Notes: generated from the letters alone by a model not told the origin. A DNA stretch of 7,746 nt from JACZUI01 sp041599115 (GCA_041599115.1 JBFHXF010000096.1:1-7746); one strand, 5' to 3'. Positions 1-5,753 are shown, counted from the first letter of the stretch. Numbers and translations are program-made.

Positions 1-1
1 A

Positions 2-556
2 TCCGACCGTGCTTGGCTTCGATCTGAGCCGGGGGTGAGGCAATCACTCGAAATGGGGTCCGACCTGGTCACCTTCAGTGGAGACAAGCTGCTCGGAGGG
101 CCCCAGGCCGGCATCGTCGTGGGCTCTTCCGAAGCGATCGCTCTGCTACAGCACCATCCCCTAGCCCGCGCCTTGCGAATCGATGGTCCCACCGGAGCGG
201 CTCTCGCGGCCACACTCGAGGCATACGCAAACGGAACAGTCGACGACATCCCGTTCTGGCGTCTGGCTCATGTCAGCGAAGCGTCGCTACGACCCCGTCT
301 CGAGGCCATCAGGGCTGTAACAGGTGGAGACCTACGCCTCGGTGCATCGCTGATCGGGGCCGGAAGTGTTCCCGGAACCGGGATTCCAAGCTCATACCTC
401 GCCCTGGCCGGGGCAGGGGAGATCTACGGCCCCCTGCTCATGGGAGAATCCCCTGTCGCCACCCGGCGCCAAGAAGGCGACCTGATCATCGACCTCCGGG
501 CTGTCGAAGAGGCAGATGACGCCGTCGTCGCCGAGATGGTGAAACGGTGCCTGTAG
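2..556 (+). CDS. selA: L-seryl-tRNA(Sec) selenium transferase, C-terminal part (5' end outside window)
   Basis: SelA is a PLP enzyme that converts seryl-tRNA(Sec) to selenocysteyl-tRNA(Sec) with selenophosphate. The reading frame is open from base 2 and has no start in the window, so the N-terminal part lies upstream. The GTG at 35 is internal, because the residues before it (a Glu-Pro followed by VRQSLEMG) already fit the family. About 184 residues are visible, the last 40% of a protein usually near 460. The signature SGDKLLGGPQAG is present, and its Lys (codon 86-88) is the expected Schiff-base lysine. Further on, GAGSVPGTGIPSS corresponds to the family's glycine-rich G-S-x-P segment, and RRQEGDLIIDLRAV closes the small domain. 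The stop TAG overlaps the start of selB by 10 bases, so the two are co-transcribed and probably translationally coupled. Identification rests on motif recall, not on a search. Confidence 0.95.
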   Translation, partial: SDRAWLRSEPGVRQSLEMGSDLVTFSGDKLLGGPQAGIVVGSSEAIALLQHHPLARALRIDGPTGAALAATLEAYANGTVDDIPFWRLAHVSEASLRPRLEAIRAVTGGDLRLGASLIGAGSVPGTGIPSSYLALAGAGEIYGPLLMGESPVATRRQEGDLIIDLRAVEEADDAVVAEMVKRCL

Positions 557-2298
557 TCGGAACTGCCGGACACGTCGATCACGGCAAGTCGACCCTGATC
601 GAAGCCCTGACCGGCCGAGACCCGGATCGTTGGGCCGAAGAGAAGCGAAGGGGTCTGACGATCGACATCGGGTTTGCCTGGACATCAATCGACGGACGCG
701 ACATTTCCTTCGTCGATGTGCCGGGTCATGAACGCTATTTGAAGAACATGCTTGCCGGTATCGAGGCCATCGATGCCGTCCTCTTCGTGGTGGCGGCCGA
801 CGAGGGCTGGATGCCTCAGTCCGAAGAGCATCTTGCGGTGCTCGACCTGCTTGACATTGGCCGGGGCGTCATCGCCCTGACAAAGACAGACGCCGTCGAC
901 CGCGACACGATCGACCTCGCCGCCCTGGAGATCGAAGATCGACTCGCGGGTACCTCCCTGGAAAGGGTCCCTATCGTCCCGGTTTCGGCGGTGACGGGTG
1001 TCGGTCTCGATGATCTTCGGAGGAGGCTTGTCGAAGCAATCCCTCCCGATCCCGAAGATGGCAGAAGACCTCGTCTGTGGGTGGATCGTTCCTTTTCGAT
1101 AGAAGGGGCGGGAACGGTGGTCACCGGAACGCTCCTGGACGGCTCGATCACCCAGGGCGACACCGTAACGATCTTCCCGGAAGGATCATCGGCCCGAGTC
1201 CGTGGCCTGCAGAGCCATGAAAAGGAGGCCAATCAGGTGTTTCCGGCCCGTCGCGTTGCCGTCAATCTGAGTGGCGTAGACAGATCCCAGACACCCAGAG
1301 GAGCCATGCTGGGATTGCCGGGTCAGTGGCTGACCAGCTCGCGTTTCACCGCCCGCGTCCGCCCCGCGCGATATGTGCAGGAGCTGAAAGCCCGGGGCGA
1401 TTACCAGCTGCACATCGGAAGCGGAGCTCATCGTGTCATGATCAGTCGAATCGAGAACGAGATCGCCCTCTTCAAGCTGTCCGTCTCGCTGCCTATCAAG
1501 ACCGGCGACCGTTTCATTCTCCGTGACACCGGACGAAAGTTGGTGGTCGCCGGCGGCCGGGTACTCGACCCGGCTCCCGGGCCATCTTCCTCGGCCATTC
1601 GGCAAAGCGGTTCGATCGATCCAGGAGCCGACCCGGATGCGATCGCAACCGCTCTTCTCCACCTCCGGGGCAGCGAAACAATCGACACACTTGCGGCACA
1701 TTCAGGTGGAGGCAGGCCCGAAGGTGCTTTTGCCGCGGGAGCGACGGCCGTAGCCCTTCCGAGCCTGCACGAAATCCTGAACAGAGCTGAAGGCATGGTT
1801 CGGGCTGATCATGAGACGCATCCGCTCAGGTCGGGCCTCCCGGCGGCAACCCTCGCAACGATGCTTGGCTACTCCCTCGACCTCGTCGTCGACATGGTCG
1901 ATTCCTCAGAGGTGCTCGAACGGGTGGGACCGGATGTCCGGGTAACGGATCACACCCCTGGATTGAGCCTGGCCCAGGAAGAGGCGTGGGCAGAGGCAAG
2001 ACGAATCCTCGAGCGCGGCCTTGACGTGCCGCCTGCAGCCGATTTGGGACTCGACTCAGAGCTGATCCATCTCCTCGTTCGAGAAGAACAACTCGTCAGG
2101 ATATCGAGCGGCATGGTGCTCCTCCCGGGACAAGCGAAGGAGATTCGAGCGATCATTCTCGGGATGAAGGACGGCTTCACCGTTGCCGAATTCCGGGATG
2201 CCTCCGGACTCTCTCGCAAGTATTCGGTGCCGTTCTTGGAGTGGGCGGACAGCGAGGGCATAACGAGGCGGAGAGGCGACCTTCGTCACCTCAGGTGA
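547..2298 (+). CDS. selB: Selenocysteine-specific translation elongation factor SelB
   Basis: SelB is an EF-Tu-like GTPase that carries selenocysteyl-tRNA(Sec) to the ribosome and binds the SECIS hairpin that recodes UGA. The predicted protein has 583 residues (E. coli SelB has 614). The GTPase motifs are in order: G1 GHVDHGKST (8-16), switch I Thr38 in RGLTIDIG, G3 DVPGHE (57-62), G4 TKTD (112-115) and G5 SA (147-148). EF-Tu-like beta-barrel domains follow, including SIEGAGTVVTGTL. The C-terminal region holds winged-helix repeats and ends in a conserved-looking fourth repeat, FRDASGLSRKYSVPFLEW then TRRRGDLRHLR, the part that binds SECIS RNA in characterised homologues. The start is GTG at 547, inside selA, chosen because PVVGTAGHVDHGK is the normal N-terminus. 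No strong Shine-Dalgarno is seen, which fits coupling to selA. The gene converges on whiB with 20 bases between the stops. Confidence 0.96.
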   Translation: MPVVGTAGHVDHGKSTLIEALTGRDPDRWAEEKRRGLTIDIGFAWTSIDGRDISFVDVPGHERYLKNMLAGIEAIDAVLFVVAADEGWMPQSEEHLAVLDLLDIGRGVIALTKTDAVDRDTIDLAALEIEDRLAGTSLERVPIVPVSAVTGVGLDDLRRRLVEAIPPDPEDGRRPRLWVDRSFSIEGAGTVVTGTLLDGSITQGDTVTIFPEGSSARVRGLQSHEKEANQVFPARRVAVNLSGVDRSQTPRGAMLGLPGQWLTSSRFTARVRPARYVQELKARGDYQLHIGSGAHRVMISRIENEIALFKLSVSLPIKTGDRFILRDTGRKLVVAGGRVLDPAPGPSSSAIRQSGSIDPGADPDAIATALLHLRGSETIDTLAAHSGGGRPEGAFAAGATAVALPSLHEILNRAEGMVRADHETHPLRSGLPAATLATMLGYSLDLVVDMVDSSEVLERVGPDVRVTDHTPGLSLAQEEAWAEARRILERGLDVPPAADLGLDSELIHLLVREEQLVRISSGMVLLPGQAKEIRAIILGMKDGFTVAEFRDASGLSRKYSVPFLEWADSEGITRRRGDLRHLR

Positions 2299-2309
2299 GT
2301 CCGTCTGTG

Positions 2310-2327
2310 TTCGCCAACTCAGGCGAA
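2310..2327. terminator. Weak hairpin between convergent selB and whiB
   Basis: An inverted repeat TTCGCC-aactca-GGCGAA (6-bp stem, 6-nt loop) straddles the whiB stop codon and lies 12 bases past the selB stop. No T-run follows it in either direction, so it would be at best a U-less bidirectional terminator, as is common in actinobacteria. The call rests on position and dyad only. Confidence 0.3.
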
Positions 2328-2567
2328 AAGCGCGGTACTTCTTCTCTCAACCTCGGTGAGGCCGCCCCATATCCCGTAGGGCTCTCTGATCTGAATGGCG
2401 TGAGTGGAGCACGGCTCACGCACTGGACATACGCCGCATATGGCCTTTGCCTTGGTCTCTCTTCGCTCCCGATCTTCCTTACGTTCGAACGAGGAAGGTG
2501 GAAAGAAGAGGAACGCGTGACTCCCACGGCAAAGCGCGTTGAGCTGCCAATCGTCCATGCTGGACAA
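2319..2567 (-). CDS. Small WhiB-family [4Fe-4S] transcriptional regulator
   Basis: WhiB-like proteins are actinobacterial Fe-S regulators that usually act by binding the primary sigma factor and sensing O2 or NO. From the preferred TTG start the protein has 82 residues. The four cluster cysteines are C13, C44, C47 and C53, the last three in the pattern C-GV-C-PVREP-C. FLFFP (19-23) matches the family's D-x-FFP segment, and the YGIWGG turn (64-69) precedes LTEVERR. Start choice: AGGGAGGAG at 2574-2582 lies 8 bases from TTG 2567 but 17 from the ATG at 2558. An upstream GTG at 2591 would place this ribosome site inside the gene. The C-terminus stops 13 residues after GIWGG, without the long Arg/Lys-rich tail that follows this motif in WhiB1-type proteins. 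The gene lies 85 bases downstream of nfeD on the same strand and has its own candidate promoter. The exact WhiB subclass cannot be told. Confidence 0.9.
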   Translation of the reverse strand: MSSMDDWQLNALCRGSHAFLFFPPSSFERKEDRERRETKAKAICGVCPVREPCSTHAIQIREPYGIWGGLTEVERRSTALFA

Positions 2568-2573
2568 CCTTGA

Positions 2574-2582
2574 CTCCTCCCT
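2574..2582 (-). promoter_or_regulatory. Ribosome binding site that selects the whiB TTG start
   Basis: The minus strand reads AGGGAGGAG, a near-perfect anti-16S match, ending 6 bases before TTG 2567 (8 bases from the GGAGG core). It is the clearest Shine-Dalgarno upstream of any gene start in the window and argues against starting at GTG 2591, which would lie upstream of it. Confidence 0.65.
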
Positions 2583-2601
2583 ATCGAGCACAACCTCAAG
2601 G

Positions 2602-2630
2602 AACCTACTTATCGCCCCTGGTCAGCACAA
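2602..2630 (-). promoter_or_regulatory. Candidate promoter for whiB
   Basis: On the minus strand TTGTGC (2625-2630) and TAGGTT (2602-2607, fitting the actinobacterial TANNNT rule) are separated by exactly 17 bases. Initiation about 7 bases further would give a leader of roughly 25-30 bases that contains the strong ribosome site. The -35 matches TTGACA at only three positions, so support is moderate. Confidence 0.4.
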
Positions 2631-2631
2631 G

Positions 2632-2649
2632 AAAAATCTCGTCAGATCT
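2632..2649 (-). terminator. Weak hairpin plus T-run after nfeD
   Basis: Just past the nfeD stop the minus strand reads AGATCT-gacg-AGATTTTT. This is a 5-6 bp AT-rich stem (with a G-U pair) running into five Ts. It is a weak intrinsic terminator by stem strength, but correctly placed between nfeD and the whiB promoter. Confidence 0.3.
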
Positions 2650-2652
2650 AAT

Positions 2653-3903
2653 TCAGTTTTCGCGATCTCTGGAGTCGGGCTCAACCTCCAAGAAGAGCCC
2701 ATCGACTCCAGAAACGAGTACCGGAGTGTCGATGCCGATACCCGCCTCCCGATGAGCGGTTGCCCGCCAGCGGGCGCCATTCACCTCGACAAGACCATCC
2801 GGGTCGAACTCGGTGAGAGCGATGCCGGTGGCGCCAACCAGACTCTCACGTCCCAGCACCTGAGTGGAGAATCGGGCGCGTTGCACGGTTGGCATCGCCA
2901 GCAGGAAGAAGAAGAGCACCGCCAACACCGAAGGCAAGACCAACCACCATCGCGCATCGATCAGGCCCGAACCCTCGACGAAAAAGGTCCCGCCCATTTG
3001 CAGCATCAGGGCTCCCAGGACGGTAAAGGCGATGACGCCCCCCCGTTGATAGGAGCCGGTGAGCAGGGCCCAGCCGAGGAGGATCAATCCGAGAGCCCAG
3101 CCTCGAACCGGGAGATTGGCAACTCCCCAGCCCCCGATCAAGAGCGACAGCGCCGCCACACCCGCCGCAACGCCAGGGCCAATGGCAAAGAACTCGAATG
3201 AAACGACTGTCAAGCCGACAACCAGAAAGAAGAAAGCGGCCTCAGGTGTAACGGCCAATCTGAAGAATCGAAGGCCCAACCCTGGCTTGATGAACGTGAC
3301 CGGCTTGTTGGTCACCCCGGTCTCTCCGTCCCGGCTGATCCTCTCCACTGTTTCGACCTTTACCGGACCTTTGGCCGTGTTGAAAGTGCGCCCGTTGAGG
3401 TCCTGGATGTACTGACGGATGGCCGGCTGCAACTCGATGCCGGAATCTTCTGCCGCCACTGCCCCTTCATAACCACTGGTCAGCGCAGCATTTATCACCG
3501 GTGGCGCACCATCGACCCCAGCGACTGTGATGAGTGCAAGCCCGATGTCCGATCCGGGGGCGATGGCTCTCTGGTCCGCCGCCAGAACCAATTGGGCCAC
3601 GCCACCGAACGCGCTCGCTGGGGCCGGTCCCACCCAGATAGCTACGGGAACGGGCGGCGTCTTCACCTCTGCGATCAATTCCTCCAACGCGTCGCGATCG
3701 AGCACTGCCTTTGAATCGATACGGAGAAGGACCAGCTCCTGGCCGGAATCGGCGGCCCGGGCGATCGAATCTGCCATGAAGCGGAGAACAGTGGCGTCGA
3801 GCGGGCCGCTCACCTCGATAATGTCGATCCCCGGCCTGTCGGTCTGGGCGAAGGCGGCTGCCGGGATGAGGAGCAAAACGAGACCAAGAATGATGCGACG
3901 CAC
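2653..3903 (-). CDS. Long-form NfeD family membrane protein (ClpP-like domain, TM region, OB fold)
   Basis: The protein has 416 residues. A signal peptide (1-19, ending AFA before QT) is followed by a ClpP/crotonase-like domain (about 25-200). After that come four to five hydrophobic helices (about 220-345) and a C-terminal NfeD-type beta-barrel (about 355-410), where QVLGRESLVGATGIALTEF and WRATA fit the family. In archaeal homologues the N-domain is a membrane-associated serine protease with a Ser-Lys dyad that works with stomatin partners. Ser97 in PASAFGG sits at the nucleophile position and APGSDIG (around 115-121) matches the motif after it. The position I align with the catalytic Lys is Val136 (APPVIN, against APPKIT recalled from the Pyrococcus protein), so proteolytic activity is doubtful. 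No stomatin/SPFH gene adjoins it. The start is GTG with no ribosome site and a -10-like box 8 bases upstream. The function in this organism is unknown. Confidence 0.88.
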   Translation of the reverse strand: MRRIILGLVLLLIPAAAFAQTDRPGIDIIEVSGPLDATVLRFMADSIARAADSGQELVLLRIDSKAVLDRDALEELIAEVKTPPVPVAIWVGPAPASAFGGVAQLVLAADQRAIAPGSDIGLALITVAGVDGAPPVINAALTSGYEGAVAAEDSGIELQPAIRQYIQDLNGRTFNTAKGPVKVETVERISRDGETGVTNKPVTFIKPGLGLRFFRLAVTPEAAFFFLVVGLTVVSFEFFAIGPGVAAGVAALSLLIGGWGVANLPVRGWALGLILLGWALLTGSYQRGGVIAFTVLGALMLQMGGTFFVEGSGLIDARWWLVLPSVLAVLFFFLLAMPTVQRARFSTQVLGRESLVGATGIALTEFDPDGLVEVNGARWRATAHREAGIGIDTPVLVSGVDGLFLEVEPDSRDREN

Positions 3904-3911
3904 GACCCGGC

Positions 3912-3940
3912 AGGTTATCCAGCCCAGTCGTGTACCAATT
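3912..3940 (-). promoter_or_regulatory. Candidate nfeD promoter, possibly leaderless
   Basis: On the minus strand TAACCT (3912-3917, TANNNT) ends 8 bases before the nfeD GTG, so transcription could begin at or next to the start codon. The -35 region is poor: TTGGTA at 3933-3938 leaves only 15 bases. No Shine-Dalgarno precedes the GTG, which agrees with a leaderless mRNA. Confidence 0.35.
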
Positions 3941-3969
3941 CGCCCGGACGAGACCGTGGGGACCGCGGC

Positions 3970-3975
3970 TATCGT
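3970..3975 (+). promoter_or_regulatory. Candidate -10 box of the receiver-Rieske operon, leaderless
   Basis: TATCGT (TANNNT) lies exactly 6 bases before ATG 3982, the spacing expected if the transcript begins at the A of the start codon. No Shine-Dalgarno is found upstream of the ATG. No convincing -35 is visible. The 78-base gap is shared with the divergent nfeD promoter. Confidence 0.45.
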
Positions 3976-3981
3976 GACCCT

Positions 3982-4440
3982 ATGCCAAAGGCCCTATTGG
4001 TCACTGACTCCGAGTGGGTTCGCAACGATGTTTCCGCCGCGCTTTCCCTCGATGGTTGGCTGATTCATGATCTCGATGATCCCGACAACGTGGTTCGCCG
4101 GGTGCGCGAGATCGGACCCGACGTGCTGATCGCCGACATGCAAGTCAAGTCGATGGGTGGGATGGCAGTCATTCGTGCGGTCCGTGGCGAGATCGAGCCC
4201 GAACACCGACCCAAGACCGTGCTTCTGCTCGATCGTTCGGCCGACGTGTTCCTCGCAGGACGTGCCGGGGCGGATGCGCATCTACTCAAGCCCTTCACTG
4301 CTCAGGATCTCCGGGCGGTGATGGCCGGTTGGATGGATTCGTTCGAAAAGGAACCACGAGTCACGACGAGCACGGACCGTTCCGTGCGAAAACGGGCAAA
4401 CCCCCGCCGCAAGGAAGCGCGCGAACCAGCCTCGCCATGA
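3982..4440 (+). CDS. Stand-alone response-regulator receiver protein with basic tail
   Basis: The 152-residue protein has one CheY-like receiver domain (about 3-115) and no DNA-binding or enzymatic output domain. Visible landmarks are Asp9 in LLVTDSE (the usual acidic pair is DS rather than DD), the probable phospho-acceptor Asp52 in LIADM, and Lys103 in LLKPF, the conserved switch lysine. At the position of the usual Thr/Ser switch residue after strand 4 the protein has Asp84 (LLLDRSAD). The last 30 residues or so are polar and basic (RKRANPRRKEAR) and look disordered. No sensor kinase is in view. The stop overlaps the Rieske start as ATGA, so the two are coupled. The start ATG follows a -10-like box at leaderless spacing. 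What it controls cannot be told: it could be a phosphate relay or a phosphorylation-independent binding protein. Confidence 0.85.
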   Translation: MPKALLVTDSEWVRNDVSAALSLDGWLIHDLDDPDNVVRRVREIGPDVLIADMQVKSMGGMAVIRAVRGEIEPEHRPKTVLLLDRSADVFLAGRAGADAHLLKPFTAQDLRAVMAGWMDSFEKEPRVTTSTDRSVRKRANPRRKEAREPASP

Positions 4441-4787
4441 CCGGCGAATTCGAAGTGTGCCCTGCGGCTGAGCTCACCCCGGGGATCGTGAAGGGTGCAG
4501 GCCCATATGCAGTAGGGAATGCAGGCGGTGATCTGTTCGCCGTCACCCGACGCTGTCGACACCTGCTGGCCGATCTTGCCGGGGGCAGCATCGACCGCGA
4601 AGGGTGTCTGGTCTGCCCGTGGCATGGGTCCAAATACGATGTCCACACTGGTCGCATGGTTCGTGGCCCACGAGGTATCTTCGCCAAGATTCCGGGACTG
4701 GGGTTGGCGCTGCGAACCTTCACCCTGGTGATTCCACTCCGGAGAGGCAAAGTCATCGAGCGCGACGAAACCATCTACGTCAAGTAG
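4437..4787 (+). CDS. Small Rieske [2Fe-2S] protein
   Basis: The 116-residue single-domain Rieske protein resembles the small ferredoxin-like subunits of dioxygenases and nitrite reductases. The cluster ligands are C40-R-H42 and C60-PW-H63, with 17 residues between the pairs, followed by GSKYDVHTGRMVRGP, the usual post-ligand turn. There is no signal peptide or membrane helix, so it is probably a cytoplasmic electron carrier. The start at 4437 was chosen because its ATG overlaps the preceding TGA in an ATGA junction and the residues after it (FEVCPAAELTPG) match the normal Rieske N-terminus. The in-frame ATG at 4329 would add 36 unrelated residues inside the receiver gene. No oxygenase or nitrite reductase large subunit lies nearby, so the partner is unknown. 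It converges on the CopD-like gene. Confidence 0.9.
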   Translation: MTGEFEVCPAAELTPGIVKGAGPYAVGNAGGDLFAVTRRCRHLLADLAGGSIDREGCLVCPWHGSKYDVHTGRMVRGPRGIFAKIPGLGLALRTFTLVIPLRRGKVIERDETIYVK

Positions 4788-4821
4788 CAAAGGTTCCATG
4801 GGAATCGCTGCGCCAGAGACG

Positions 4822-4860
4822 CGGATGACGGTTTCCTCAGGCCCCTAGGGGACACATCCG
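4822..4860. terminator. Nested inverted repeats between convergent Rieske and CopD-like genes
   Basis: CGGATG (4822-4827) and CATCCG (4855-4860) enclose the perfect palindrome CCCCTAGGGG (4842-4851). The element sits in the 101-base gap where two operons converge, so a shared U-less terminator is plausible. No T-run flanks it on either strand. Confidence 0.35.
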
Positions 4861-4888
4861 TTCAGGCGGAGCGAAACATGACAGCGAC

Positions 4889-5401
4889 TCAGAAACCGCG
4901 TGCCGCGAACACCATGGCGCCGAAGATCAGGATGAGAATCGCCAACCCAAAGCGAGGGATAACTGTCAGCCGCCTGACCAGCGCCGGCTGATCGACAGTC
5001 TCCTCCTCAGCGGCCCTGGCGACCCCTTCCAAACGACTCTCAGCGAAGAAATGAAACAGGGTCAAGCCAACACCGAGACTTCCGCCAATGAGAATCGCCA
5101 GGCCCCAGCGGCCCGAAACCAATCGATGCAGATTGAGTTGCCAATTGCTCATCGCGAGGTAGAGGCCGGCCCCGGCGAGGAGAACCGTCACGGAGAGAAT
5201 CGATGCCAGTCTGAAGATGCGGGGAAACACCGTCTCCAAGAACCATCCGCGTCGGTCTGGACCAACGCGGTGGAGGATCGGAGCGAGGACGAACACCACC
5301 ACCACCACTTCACCCAGCCAGGCGCCGGCGGCCAAGACATGAACCCACCGGAGGAGGCTGGACAACGAAGTGGTTAGACGGGACACAGCGAGTATGTCCA
5401 T
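4889..5401 (-). CDS. CopD-like four-helix integral membrane protein
   Basis: The 170-residue protein has four clear hydrophobic helices, at about 17-43, 64-85, 100-120 and 147-168. The first begins LLRWVHVLAAGAWLGE, a motif typical of CopD and related putative heme or copper membrane proteins. His21 is in that motif, His44 follows the helix, and His92 and His117 lie near helix ends, which could allow metal or heme binding. CopD proteins are linked to copper uptake and resistance, but this one is a short, stand-alone version without a CopC domain. The start ATG 5401 has only a weak AGAG-type ribosome site. The gene has no same-strand partner nearby, with tRNA-Pro 210 bases upstream. The family call is fair. 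The function is not established, and an uncharacterised DUF-type relative is possible. Confidence 0.75.
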   Translation of the reverse strand: MDILAVSRLTTSLSSLLRWVHVLAAGAWLGEVVVVVFVLAPILHRVGPDRRGWFLETVFPRIFRLASILSVTVLLAGAGLYLAMSNWQLNLHRLVSGRWGLAILIGGSLGVGLTLFHFFAESRLEGVARAAEEETVDQPALVRRLTVIPRFGLAILILIFGAMVFAARGF

Positions 5402-5452
5402 TCTCGACTCTTTCGCGATGGGTGAAACCTGACGATCTCAAACGGTAATTGA

Positions 5453-5477
5453 CACTATCTCCATAGTGGAAATCCAC
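5453..5477. repeat. Two overlapping palindromes upstream of the CopD-like gene
   Basis: CACTAT and ATAGTG (arms 5453-5458 and 5463-5468) share bases with GTGGA/TCCAC (5466-5470 and 5473-5477). They lie about 52 bases before the CopD-like start, a usual operator distance. This could be a regulator site. No particular regulator is implied. Confidence 0.4.
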
Positions 5478-5513
5478 GGCAGGGTTCCCCCTGGCCTGAT
5501 GGGAGACAGGAAG

Positions 5514-5529
5514 GGCTGGAGTTCCAGCC
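5514..5529. repeat. Perfect 7-bp dyad
   Basis: GGCTGGA and TCCAGCC flank a 2-base centre. As RNA it forms a 6-bp stem closed by a 4-base loop. It could be a second stop signal downstream of tRNA-Pro or a protein site. No T-run follows on either strand. Confidence 0.4.
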
Positions 5530-5570
5530 GGCAAGCCATCGGCGTTTGATACAACGCATCCGAGCACCAC

Positions 5571-5592
5571 GGGCCGCTCTTGCGGGCGGCCC
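5571..5592 (-). terminator. GC-rich hairpin downstream of tRNA-Pro
   Basis: GGGCCGC (5571-5577) and GCGGCCC (5586-5592) form a perfect 7-bp stem with an 8-base loop, starting 18 bases past the tRNA 3' end on the minus strand. The position suits termination of the tRNA transcript. The T-run of a classical terminator is missing. Confidence 0.5.
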
Positions 5593-5610
5593 TGACCTGG
5601 TGTTCTCTAG

Positions 5611-5684
5611 TCGGGACGGCGGGATTCGAACCCACGACCTCAGCGTCCCGAACGCTGCGCGCTACCAAGCTGCGCCACGTCCCG
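5611..5684 (-). tRNA. tRNA-Pro, anticodon CGG
   Basis: A complete 74-base cloverleaf can be folded by hand. The acceptor stem is CGGGACG/CGTCCCG with discriminator A, and the D stem is GCGC/GCGC with loop AGCTTGGTA. The anticodon stem is CAGCG/CGCTG around TTCGGGA (anticodon CGG, reading CCG). The variable segment is AGGTC, and the T arm GTGGG-TTCGAAT-CCCGC has one G-U pair. CCA is not encoded (CTA follows), so it must be added after transcription. No intron is present. The gene lies 69 bases downstream of the ferric-reductase-like gene on the same strand but has its own -10 box. No duplicated tRNA 3' end or integrase is seen nearby, so there is no sign of use as an integration site within this window. 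Confidence 0.96.
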
Positions 5685-5695
5685 ATCTGGTGGTG

Positions 5696-5724
5696 ATTGT
5701 ATCCACCGGGGCGCTCGACGCCAG
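5696..5724 (-). promoter_or_regulatory. Promoter of tRNA-Pro
   Basis: On the minus strand TACAAT (5696-5701), one base from TATAAT, lies 11 bases before the tRNA 5' end, placing initiation a few bases ahead of the mature tRNA. CTGGCG (5719-5724) at 17 bases spacing is a weak -35. The -10 is bracketed by a 5-bp inverted repeat, GGTGG/CCACC (5689-5693 and 5703-5707). Confidence 0.6.
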
Positions 5725-5753
5725 ATCGACCGTACCGCCTTCGACCCCTCGAC

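Larger units (their letters stand above)
5402..5610. other. Dyad-rich intergenic spacer between tRNA-Pro and the CopD-like gene
   Basis: There is no credible gene here. The spacer holds four inverted repeats: CACTAT-ctcc-ATAGTG (5453-5468), GTGGA-aa-TCCAC (5466-5477, overlapping the first), GGCTGGA-gt-TCCAGCC (5514-5529) and the hairpin at 5571-5592. A perfect TTGACA (5449-5454) faces the plus strand, but no fitting -10 or downstream plus-strand gene exists. The promoter of the CopD-like gene must lie here and was not resolved. Confidence 0.5.

Noticed and set aside
816..2289. Minus-strand frames opposite selB
   Set aside because: Ser/Arg-rich shadows of a strongly conserved GTPase gene. No ribosome sites or motifs.
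2568..2591. whiB start at GTG 2591
   Set aside because: The strong AGGGAGGAG ribosome site would then be inside the coding region. TTG 2567 is correctly spaced from it.
2539..4063. Long plus-strand frames opposite nfeD
   Set aside because: They are antisense to a gene with a clear signal peptide, membrane helices and NfeD domain, and their products are low-complexity and polar without any family pattern.
4329..4436. N-terminal extension of the Rieske gene to the ATG at 4329
   Set aside because: It lies inside the receiver gene and adds 36 residues with no Rieske character. The ATGA junction gives a natural start.
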